From positions 1-5,156 of the forward strand of contig JAQUNT010000213.1 of the NCBI GenBank assembly GCA_028717525.1: 5,156 nucleotides of DNA. Reading direction: 5' to 3'. The translations under genes were made by a program, and so were the position numbers. Positions 1 through 5,156 of the stretch are shown piece by piece. The stretch comes from Elusimicrobiota bacterium. Lineage in GTDB: Bacteria; Elusimicrobiota; Elusimicrobia; UBA1565; UBA9628. Each line of letters begins with the position of its first letter. Within the stretch, counting starts at the first letter, position 1. The notes under the pieces are model-generated. The model made no database searches. It saw only the letters and a program-made list of their open reading frames with translations, and was not told where the DNA came from.

Positions 1-1422
1 CAGCCGGACGTTGTTGAGGTACTGCAGGACCAAGGTGTCGCCGATGTCGGTCTGGGGCAGGATGCCGGAGAAGAAGAAGCCGAGCTTCTCGAACTCCGGG
101 GCCAGGAAGTAGGTCGCGGGGCCCTCCAGGTTCAGGTAGAGGTAGACGGCGCCGAGCTGGCGCAGGCAGAGGTCGTGCAAAGAGGCCCGCACCTGCGCCA
201 CGGCGTCGCGGCCGCAGCGCTCCAGGTAGATCTCCGCGCAGCTCTCCGAGGCGAACACGTCGGTGCGCACGGTCGCCTTCTCCTCGGCGATGCGGGCCTG
301 CCCGGCGTCCGGGACCCTGAAGGTGTGCGCGGCGCCGATGTTGGCGAAGAGCTTCTCCAGCATGGGGCGGTGCGCCTGGGGCAGGTACAGGCTCAGGCGG
401 TGCGGCGGCTGGAGGTACTTGAAGCTGAGGGCCACGCTGAGGCGCTGGCGGCTCTCCCCGGAGATGCCTTTGAACACCCAGGTGCCCGGGCTGGCCGCCA
501 GGTAGATGCCGCAGTCGTTGATGCCGTACTTGACCACCACCTTCTGGGTGAAGAGGTGGTTGGTCACCGAGTTGACGTAGACCCCGGTGAGCGGGTATTT
601 CTTCTCCATGGAGAAGAGGTGGTCGGTCAGGCGCGTCAGGCAGCCCTGACCCCGGTACTCCATGTTGACGAAGGCGAAGGTCAGCTCCGCGATGCGGGCG
701 CCTACGTGGGGGTAGTGCAGGGCGGCGTGGCCCATGAACTTGTTCTCCTTGGTGACCGCGACCGCGGAGATGAGCTCCTCGCTGGCGTTGAGCTCGGCGA
801 GGCGCTCGGGGAAGTAGATGACGTCGTCGAAGAAGGTGTAGCCGTGCGACTTGTAGGCGCAGCGGGAGACCTCGATGGCCTCCTGGCGGCGCATGCGGCG
901 CACGTCGTAGGGGATCTTCTCCTGGAGGACCTTGGCGGCGGCCGGGGGCCCGGCCTCCTCCTCCAGCTTCTGGCCCGGGAAGTACTCCTCGATGTTCTTC
1001 TGGGGCAGGCGCTTGACCAGGTGCAGTTCCTTGCCCTGGCAGCCCAGGTTGACGAAGGAGACCACGTCCATGGACTTCTTCATCAGGTGCAGGCCCAGCC
1101 CGGCGGCGTCCCGGCGGGAGGCCTGCGCGGGGTCGTAGTCCTGCAGGAGGGTCGGGTCGAAGGGCAGCCCGCGGTCCTTGATGACCAGGCGCAGGCCCAG
1201 CGGCACGCGCTCGGCCACGATGTCGAAGTCGGCGCGCTCTCCGGCTTCGAATGCGTGCTTGATGACGTTGGCCACCGCCTCCTCGGCCGCGAGCTCGATC
1301 TCGCCCAAGGCGGGCTCCTGGAACCCGAACTTCTCGGCGCACTTGCGCACGAAGGCCAGGGCCAGGTCGAGGTAGCCCAGGTCGTTGGGGATGGTGAGCT
1401 TCAAGGAATCGAGTCGCGCCAT
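1..1422 (-). CDS. RsbW/SpoIIAB-like ATPase domain fused to GNAT acetyltransferase and second GNAT-like domain (3'-truncated)
   Basis: The frame stays open for 474 codons from ATG 1422 to the window edge, so the C-terminus is missing. Residues about 1-140 form a small GHKL ATPase of the anti-sigma/serine kinase type. The N-box runs from E47 to H56 with the Mg-binding Asn at N52, the G1-like box is D83-R-G85-L-P-F-D-P, and the G2-like box is G108-L-G110-L-H112. After a linker (about 150-170), residues about 172-330 are a GNAT domain whose acetyl-CoA pyrophosphate loop is R257-G-Q-G260-C, followed by a motif-B-like strand and helix (281-300). Residues about 330-474 look like a second GNAT fold (a Y-L-Y-L-N-L strand, then K-L-G-F-F-F) without an R-G-x-G loop. 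No signal peptide or membrane segment is visible, so it is probably cytosolic. The start is set by AGGAGG six bases upstream. It lies 22 bases after the phosphofructokinase stop, so it is probably cotranscribed. The substrate, and whether the ATPase binds a sigma or anti-anti-sigma partner, cannot be told from sequence. Confidence 0.85.
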   Translation of the reverse strand, partial: MARLDSLKLTIPNDLGYLDLALAFVRKCAEKFGFQEPALGEIELAAEEAVANVIKHAFEAGERADFDIVAERVPLGLRLVIKDRGLPFDPTLLQDYDPAQASRRDAAGLGLHLMKKSMDVVSFVNLGCQGKELHLVKRLPQKNIEEYFPGQKLEEEAGPPAAAKVLQEKIPYDVRRMRRQEAIEVSRCAYKSHGYTFFDDVIYFPERLAELNASEELISAVAVTKENKFMGHAALHYPHVGARIAELTFAFVNMEYRGQGCLTRLTDHLFSMEKKYPLTGVYVNSVTNHLFTQKVVVKYGINDCGIYLAASPGTWVFKGISGESRQRLSVALSFKYLQPPHRLSLYLPQAHRPMLEKLFANIGAAHTFRVPDAGQARIAEEKATVRTDVFASESCAEIYLERCGRDAVAQVRASLHDLCLRQLGAVYLYLNLEGPATYFLAPEFEKLGFFFSGILPQTDIGDTLVLQYLNNVRL

Positions 1423-1428
1423 GGTCGG

Positions 1429-1434
1429 CCTCCT
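1429..1434 (-). promoter_or_regulatory. Shine-Dalgarno site of the ATPase-GNAT gene
   Basis: On the minus strand this reads AGGAGG, a perfect match to the anti-SD core, with a six-base spacer (CCGACC) to the ATG at 1422. It fixes the start of the fusion protein. It lies inside the 22-base gap after the phosphofructokinase stop codon, which argues for translation from a shared transcript. Confidence 0.85.
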
Positions 1435-1444
1435 GTATTTCCGG

Positions 1445-2536
1445 CTAGTCTCCCAGGCTGATGCCCAGGGCCCGGGCGGTGCGCACCAAGTCCCCGTCCA
1501 GCGGGACGCGTCGGATGCGGCCGATGGCCTCGGTGATCTTGACCGCCTGCGTGACCGGCGGCCGCAGGGTGACCATGTGGCCGAACTTCCCCTCCGCGGC
1601 GAGCTCCACGGCCATCACCCCGAAGCGCGTGCAGAGCAGGCGGTCGAAGCTGGTGGGCCCGCCGCCGCGCTGCAGGTGGCCCAGCACGCAGACCCGGACC
1701 TCCTTGCCGGTGCGCCTCTCGATCTCGGAGGCGACCGCCGCGCCCACGCCGCCCAGGCGCACCTCGCGGTCCCCCGCGGCCGGCCCCTGGGTCACCAGGT
1801 CGCCGCCCAGGGGCTGGGCGCCCTCCGCGACCACGACCAAGGTGAAGTGCCTGCCCGACTTCTCGCGCTCCGCGATCTTCGCGCAGACCTGCTCGTAGCG
1901 GAAGGGAATCTCCGGGATGAGGATGACGTCCCCGCCCCCCGATATCCCAGCCGAGATCGCGATCCAGCCCGCGCTGCGGCCCATGACCTCCAGGACCATG
2001 ACCCGGCTGTGGCTCTCGGCCGTGGTGTGCAGCCGGTCCAGGGCGTGGGTCGCGCACTCGACCGCGGAGTCGAAGCCGAAGGTCATGACCGTGGCCTCCA
2101 GGTCGTTGTCGATGGTCTTGGGCACGCCCACCACCGGGACCCCGGCCTCGAAGAGCTGCTGGGCGATGGTCAAAGACCCGTCGCCGCCCACGCAGACCAA
2201 GGCGCTGAGGCCCTCCTTGGCCAGGTTGCGCTTGGCCTCGTCCAGGATCTCGTCCGGGATGCGGTGGACCTCGCCGCGGCCGGTCTTGGCCGCGAAGCGC
2301 CCCCGGTTGGAGGTGCCTAGGATGGTGCCGCCCTGGGTGAGCAGGGCCCCCATCTCCTGGTAGTCGAGCCGGCGCAGGCGGACCGGCTCCAGCAGGCCCT
2401 CGAAGCCGCCCAGGACGCCGAAGGTGTGCCAGCCGCGCTTGGTGGCGGCCTTGACCACCGCGCGGATGACCGCGTTGAGCCCCGGGCAGTCGCCCCCTCC
2501 GGTCAGTATCCCGATGCGCCGCTGGTCATGGTCCAT
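1445..2536 (-). CDS. pfkA: 6-phosphofructokinase, PfkA family, mixed G/K donor-site signature
   Basis: This 363-residue cytosolic enzyme should phosphorylate fructose 6-phosphate to fructose 1,6-bisphosphate in glycolysis. The family landmarks are in order: an N-terminal glycine-rich loop T12-G-G-G-D-C-P-G-L-N21, G-T-S-N-R-G-R (74-80), G-G-D-G-S (117-121), P-K-T-I-D-N-D (139-145) with the catalytic base at D143, R178, M-G-R (185-187), E209, R281 and H287-L-Q-R290-G-G. By family alignment D143, R178, R281, H287 and R290 match E. coli D127, R162, R243, H249 and R252, so the active site looks intact. The two donor-deciding positions disagree. G120 (E. coli G104) is the ATP-type residue, whereas K140 (E. 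coli G124) is typical of pyrophosphate-using or 'group III' enzymes. ATP versus PPi use is therefore undecided. The length is somewhat over E. coli PfkA (320), as usual for this group. The start is supported by GGGAGG five bases upstream. It is the first gene of a likely two-gene operon and is divergent from the hybrid kinase. Confidence 0.95.
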   Translation of the reverse strand: MDHDQRRIGILTGGGDCPGLNAVIRAVVKAATKRGWHTFGVLGGFEGLLEPVRLRRLDYQEMGALLTQGGTILGTSNRGRFAAKTGRGEVHRIPDEILDEAKRNLAKEGLSALVCVGGDGSLTIAQQLFEAGVPVVGVPKTIDNDLEATVMTFGFDSAVECATHALDRLHTTAESHSRVMVLEVMGRSAGWIAISAGISGGGDVILIPEIPFRYEQVCAKIAEREKSGRHFTLVVVAEGAQPLGGDLVTQGPAAGDREVRLGGVGAAVASEIERRTGKEVRVCVLGHLQRGGGPTSFDRLLCTRFGVMAVELAAEGKFGHMVTLRPPVTQAVKITEAIGRIRRVPLDGDLVRTARALGISLGD

Positions 2537-2541
2537 GTCCG

Positions 2542-2547
2542 CCTCCC
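2542..2547 (-). promoter_or_regulatory. Shine-Dalgarno site of the phosphofructokinase gene
   Basis: On the minus strand this reads GGGAGG with a five-base spacer to the ATG at 2536, which supports that start. With the predicted transcription start near 2550, the leader would be only about 13-14 bases, most of it occupied by this site. Confidence 0.75.
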
Positions 2548-2556
2548 GTGACGCGT

Positions 2557-2565
2557 ATCATACCA
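2557..2565 (-). promoter_or_regulatory. Extended -10 promoter for the phosphofructokinase operon
   Basis: On the minus strand this reads TGGTATGAT: a TGn extension followed by TATGAT, which is five of six matches to TATAAT. No TTGACA-like -35 is present at 16-18 bases. Extended -10 promoters often manage without one. The predicted start is near 2550. This is the only AT-rich stretch upstream of the gene, which adds support. It is a prediction from pattern only. Confidence 0.55.
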
Positions 2566-2577
2566 AGAAAAGTGGTA
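2561..2577. repeat. Inverted repeat TACCA-N7-TGGTA between the divergent promoters
   Basis: Perfect 5-base arms lie at 2561-2565 and 2573-2577, separated by the A-rich spacer AGAAAAG. Each arm is also the 5' part of an extended -10 element (TGGTA) read outward on one strand. The symmetry may just reflect two similar promoters facing away from each other, or it may be an operator for a dimeric regulator covering both. The arms are short and no second copy was seen in the window. Confidence 0.45.
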
Positions 2578-2581
2578 GAAT
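2573..2581 (+). promoter_or_regulatory. Extended -10 promoter for the hybrid histidine kinase
   Basis: This reads TGGTAGAAT: a TGn extension plus TAGAAT, five of six matches to TATAAT. There is no recognisable -35 at 16-18 bases upstream; those positions overlap the opposing promoter. The predicted start is near 2588, giving a leader of about 24 bases before the ATG at 2612. It is a prediction from pattern only. Confidence 0.55.
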
Positions 2582-2611
2582 CGCGCTAGAACCCCCGCGC
2601 CGCGCCGGACC

Positions 2612-4273
2612 ATGGCCAGGATACTGATCGCCGACGACAATCCCCAGAACGCGTACATGCTGGAGTGCGCCCTCAAGGGGGTCGGGCATGAGGTGGTCAG
2701 CGCGTGCGACGGGGCCGCCGCGCTCAGGGCCGCTCTGGCCGAGCCTCCGGACCTCCTCATCACGGACATCCTGATGCCGGTCATGGACGGCTATGAGCTG
2801 TGCCGGCGCTGGAAGGCGCATGACCGGCTCAAGAAGGTGCCGTTCATCTTCTACACCGCCACCTACACCGATCCCAAGGACGAGCAGTTCGGCCTCAGCC
2901 TCGGGGCCGACCGGTTCGTCGTCAAGCCGGCGGAGGTCGAGGCCTTGCAGGAGCTGGTGGCCGAGGTCCTGGAGGAGGCCAGCCTGGGCAAGCCCGGCTT
3001 CCCGGCCCAGCCCCGCGCGGACGAGTCGGAGGCGCTGCGCCGGCACGCGGAGGTCATGTTCCGGAAGCTCGAGCACAAGGTCAAGGAGCTGGAGGCCGCC
3101 AACCGCGCCAAGGACGACTTCCTGGCCATCGTCTCCCACGAGCTGCGCACGCCCCTGACCTCCATCCTGGGCTGGGGCTGGCTGCTGCGCTACGGCGGCC
3201 TCTCCGAGCCGGAGCGCGGCCGCGCCCTGGACATCATCCTGCGCAGCATGCAGGACCAGAGGCGGATCGTCGAGGACCTCATCGACATGTCGAGCATCTC
3301 GCGGGGCCAGCTCGGCATGGCCCGCGAGGCCGTGGAATTGGGAGCCGTCCTGGAGTCGGTCTGCGAGTCGCTGTCGGAGGAGGCCGGCCGGCGCGGCATC
3401 CGGCTCGAGCGCGAGCTCCAGGGCCCGGTCCGCGTACTCGGCGACGCCGGGCGCCTGCGGCAAGTCTTCGCCAACCTCGTGCACAACGGGCTCAAGTTCT
3501 CTCCGGACGGGAATTCGGTGCGGATGACCCTGCGCCGGGAAGGCGGCGAGGCCGTCGTCGAGGTCCAGGACCAGGGCGAGGGCATCGCGCCCGGGCTCAT
3601 GCCGCGCATCTTCGAGCCTTTCCGCCAGGGGGAGGAGGCCCTGATCCGCAGGCACGGGGGCCTGGGTCTCGGCCTGGCCATCGTCAAGAACCTGGTGGAG
3701 CGCCACGGGGGCAGGGTCTGCGCCGCGAGCGCGGGCGAGGGGAGCGGCGCGACCTTCACGGTGCGCCTGCCCGCCCCGGCGCTGCAGGACGCTCCGGAGC
3801 CGGCTGCGGAGCCCGCGCCGGCGCCCGGAGCGGGCGGGCTGGAGGGCCTGAGCGTGCTGGTCGTCGAGGACGAGCCCGACGCCCTGCGCATGCTCCAGCA
3901 GGTGCTGGAGAGCCGCGGCGTCCGGGTGCGCACCGCGGCCGATGCCGAATCCGCGTGGTCGAGCCTGCAGCAGGAGACGCCCGACCTCATCCTTTGCGAC
4001 ATCGCCCTGCCCGGGGAGGACGGCTGCAGCCTGCTGCGCCGGGTGCGCTCCCGGGGCGGCGCTCCGGGCGCCGTGCCGGCGGCGGCCCTGAGCGCGCTGG
4101 CGCGCGAAGCGGACCGCAGCCGCGCGCTGGAGGCGGGCTTCCAGTCCTACCTGACCAAGCCCATCGAACCGCCGCAGATCCTGGAAGCGGTGCGCGCCCT
4201 GGCCCGGCGCCTCAGCGGCGGGAGCGGCCCAGGGACTCCCGGGAGAACATCCGCTCCAGGGACCGGTCCGTGA
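2612..4273 (+). CDS. Soluble hybrid histidine kinase (REC-HisKA-HATPase-REC)
   Basis: A 553-residue phosphorelay kinase with no membrane segment or signal peptide, so it should act in the cytosol. REC1 (about 2-122) has acidic pair D8/D9, phosphoacceptor D52, T82 and K105. A charged helix (about 138-170) leads into HisKA, with phosphate-accepting H176 in S-H-E-L-R-T-P. The E-x-x-T after it is the phosphatase-competent pattern. The HATPase domain has N288/N292 (N-box), D320-x-G-x-G (G1), F-E-P-F (334-337) and G-G-L-G-L-G-L (349-355). An Ala/Pro-rich linker (about 388-410) joins REC2 (about 413-530), with E419/D420, phosphoacceptor D463, S494 and K516. All catalytic residues are present. The N-terminal receiver takes the place of a sensory domain, so input probably arrives by phosphotransfer or from a partner protein. 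No HPt protein or DNA-binding regulator lies alongside. No clear Shine-Dalgarno precedes the ATG, but REC1 begins right at it, so the start is sound. The last 20 residues are G/S/P/T-rich and overlap the convergent gene. Confidence 0.93.
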   Translation: MARILIADDNPQNAYMLECALKGVGHEVVSACDGAAALRAALAEPPDLLITDILMPVMDGYELCRRWKAHDRLKKVPFIFYTATYTDPKDEQFGLSLGADRFVVKPAEVEALQELVAEVLEEASLGKPGFPAQPRADESEALRRHAEVMFRKLEHKVKELEAANRAKDDFLAIVSHELRTPLTSILGWGWLLRYGGLSEPERGRALDIILRSMQDQRRIVEDLIDMSSISRGQLGMAREAVELGAVLESVCESLSEEAGRRGIRLERELQGPVRVLGDAGRLRQVFANLVHNGLKFSPDGNSVRMTLRREGGEAVVEVQDQGEGIAPGLMPRIFEPFRQGEEALIRRHGGLGLGLAIVKNLVERHGGRVCAASAGEGSGATFTVRLPAPALQDAPEPAAEPAPAPGAGGLEGLSVLVVEDEPDALRMLQQVLESRGVRVRTAADAESAWSSLQQETPDLILCDIALPGEDGCSLLRRVRSRGGAPGAVPAAALSALAREADRSRALEAGFQSYLTKPIEPPQILEAVRALARRLSGGSGPGTPGRTSAPGTGP

Positions 4274-5156
4274 AGCGGCCGTCCTTGCGTACCAGCCGGC
4301 CGTCGAACCACATCTCCCCGCCGCCGTATTCCGGCCGCTGGATGAAGACCATGTCCCAATGCACGGCCGAGCGGTTGCCGTTGTCCGCGTCGTCGTAGGC
4401 GTTGCCCGGGGTGAAGTGGAAGGAGCCCGCGATCTTCTCGTCGAAGAGGGTGTCCAGCATGGGCTCGCGGATGAAGGGGTTGACGCCTAGGGCGAACTCG
4501 CCGACGTAGCGCGCCCCGGCGTCGGTGTCGAGCACCGCGTTGAGCTTTTTCGAGTCCGCGTCGGCCGCGGCCCTCACGATGCGGCCCTTGGCGAAGGTCA
4601 GGGTGACCCCGTGGTAGACGACGCCGTCGTGCAGGGTCGGGGTGTTGTAGCGGATGACCCCGTTGACCGAGTCCTTGACCGGGGCCGTGTAGATCTCGCC
4701 GTCCGGGATGTTGAGCCTCCCGGCGCACTTGACCGGCGGCATGCCCTTGATGGAGAAGGAGAGATCCGTGCCCTGGCCGGTGAGGCGCACCCGGTCCGTG
4801 CGCCGCATCAAGGCCGCGAGCCGGTCCATGGCCTTGTCCATGCGGGGGTAGTCCGCGCAGCAGACGTCGAAGTAGAAGTCCTCGAAGGCCTCCTGCGAGG
4901 TCTTGGCCAGCTGGGCCATGGCGTTGTTGGGGTAGCGCAGGACGACCCAGCGCGTGTGGGGGATGCGCTGCTGCATGTGCACGCGCTTGAAGAAGATGGA
5001 CTGGTACATCCCCATCTGCCGGCCGGGCAGGTCGGCCAGGTCGAAGGGGTTGTCCGGGCCGCGGATGCCGATGTAGGCGTCGGCCTGTTTCATCAGGCCC
5101 AGGTGCAGGTCGGCCAGGCGCTGGAACTGGGCCTGGCCGGCGCGGCCCACGAACTG
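4212..5156 (-). CDS. M29-family metallo-aminopeptidase (5'-truncated by the window)
   Basis: The frame is open through the window edge at 5156 (it continues upstream of an in-frame GTG at 5148-5150), so 314 C-terminal residues are visible. By comparison with family members near 400 residues, roughly 60-100 N-terminal residues are missing. Family M29 enzymes are cytosolic, two-metal exopeptidases that release N-terminal amino acids. Counting from the GTG codon as 1, the apparent metal ligands are E152 (in N-I-P-D-G-E-I-Y-T-A-P), E218 (Y-V-G-E-F-A-L-G), H245 with the following Y252 (G-S-F-H-F-T-P-G-N-A-Y), and H264/D266 (A-V-H-W-D-M-V). The usual closing block G-G-E-M-W-F-D-G and K-D-G-R-F is at 277-293. 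A 19-residue Arg/Ser-rich tail follows, almost all of it overlapping the kinase gene. It is probably a housekeeping peptide-recycling enzyme. Substrate preference and metal cannot be read from sequence. The orientation is convergent with the hybrid kinase. Confidence 0.88.
   Translation of the reverse strand, partial: QFVGRAGQAQFQRLADLHLGLMKQADAYIGIRGPDNPFDLADLPGRQMGMYQSIFFKRVHMQQRIPHTRWVVLRYPNNAMAQLAKTSQEAFEDFYFDVCCADYPRMDKAMDRLAALMRRTDRVRLTGQGTDLSFSIKGMPPVKCAGRLNIPDGEIYTAPVKDSVNGVIRYNTPTLHDGVVYHGVTLTFAKGRIVRAAADADSKKLNAVLDTDAGARYVGEFALGVNPFIREPMLDTLFDEKIAGSFHFTPGNAYDDADNGNRSAVHWDMVFIQRPEYGGGEMWFDGRLVRKDGRFTDRSLERMFSRESLGRSRR
4221..4257. repeat. Inverted repeat with nested palindrome in the convergent overlap
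   Basis: GGAGCGG (4221-4227) and CCGCTCC (4251-4257) are perfect 7-base complementary arms. The loop between them contains the 10-base palindrome CTCCCGGGAG (4236-4245). The element lies inside the 62-base overlap of the convergent genes, where both transcripts end. It has no T-tract on either strand, so it is not a standard intrinsic terminator. It could be a transcript-end structure or a chance pairing in GC-rich coding DNA. Confidence 0.3.

Noticed and set aside
1423..1444. A terminator or separate promoter between phosphofructokinase and the ATPase-GNAT gene
   Set aside because: The gap is only 22 bases, has no stem followed by a T-tract, and is largely taken up by the Shine-Dalgarno site and its spacer.
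175..1461. A 428-codon plus-strand open frame
   Set aside because: It is the exact antisense frame of the ATPase-GNAT gene, kept open by high GC third positions. Its translation is a low-complexity mix of G, V, L, A, E and H without motifs, whereas the minus strand gives clear GHKL and GNAT motifs and a perfect Shine-Dalgarno.
1385..2320. A 311-codon plus-strand open frame opposite phosphofructokinase, and the overlapping plus-strand frame at 1461-1898
   Set aside because: Both are antisense shadows of a textbook phosphofructokinase, with repetitive Arg/Ala/Gly/Leu-rich translations and no ribosome site or motif.
2558..3706. A 382-codon minus-strand open frame opposite the hybrid kinase
   Set aside because: Its translation has no recognisable domain, its start lies inside the kinase gene, and it would run through the divergent promoter region. 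The plus-strand frame carries every histidine kinase motif in order.
4147..4728. A 193-codon minus-strand open frame overlapping the aminopeptidase in another frame
   Set aside because: It is Arg/Gly/His-rich with no motif. The frame running 4212-5156 on the same strand carries all the M29 metal-ligand motifs.
5148..5150. GTG as the true start of the aminopeptidase
   Set aside because: The frame stays open upstream to the window edge, no ribosome site can be seen, and the visible part lacks the N-terminal region expected in M29 proteins, so the real start lies outside the window.
1..5156. Mobile element, CRISPR array or RNA gene
   Set aside because: Apart from 22- and 75-base gaps the window is filled by four genes with ordinary bacterial domains. 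No direct repeat array, transposase motif, terminal inverted repeat or tRNA-like fold was seen.

Overview
This is a compact, strongly GC-rich bacterial chromosomal segment with G or C at most third codon positions. I see no mobile element, tRNA, rRNA or CRISPR array. It holds four protein genes, two of them cut by the window edges. Gene style and content (a G/K-type phosphofructokinase, an RsbW-like ATPase fused to acetyltransferase domains, a soluble hybrid kinase, an M29 peptidase) suggest a free-living or environmental Gram-negative lineage. A high-GC Elusimicrobiota or deltaproteobacterial-type genome would fit, but that is only an impression and the taxon cannot be fixed from this sequence.

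Layout. On the minus strand, a 6-phosphofructokinase gene (2536 to 1445) is followed after 22 bases by a gene (1422 to beyond position 1) for an RsbW/SpoIIAB-like ATPase domain fused to a GNAT acetyltransferase domain and a second GNAT-like domain. The two look like one transcription unit: both have strong Shine-Dalgarno sites and the gap has no room for a terminator. Divergent from them on the plus strand is a soluble hybrid histidine kinase (2612 to 4273) with receiver, HisKA, HATPase and receiver domains. It runs tail to tail into a minus-strand M29-type metallo-aminopeptidase (4212 to beyond 5156), with a 62-base antisense overlap.

Control region. The only real intergenic space is 75 bases (2537-2611). 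It carries two back-to-back extended -10 promoters, TGGTAGAAT on plus and TGGTATGAT on minus. Their TGGTA parts form a perfect inverted repeat (TACCA-N7-TGGTA). The phosphofructokinase operon and the hybrid kinase are therefore probably fired from mutually exclusive, overlapping polymerase sites.

How they may work together (inference). The operon couples a committed glycolytic step to a protein that looks like a partner-switch kinase or anti-sigma domain joined to an acyltransferase. A phosphorelay kinase shares its promoter region. A module linking carbon or energy status to partner switching, protein acetylation and a phosphorelay is the most interesting reading of the window. The sequence itself shows only adjacency, domain fusion and promoter overlap. 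The aminopeptidase looks like an unrelated housekeeping neighbour.
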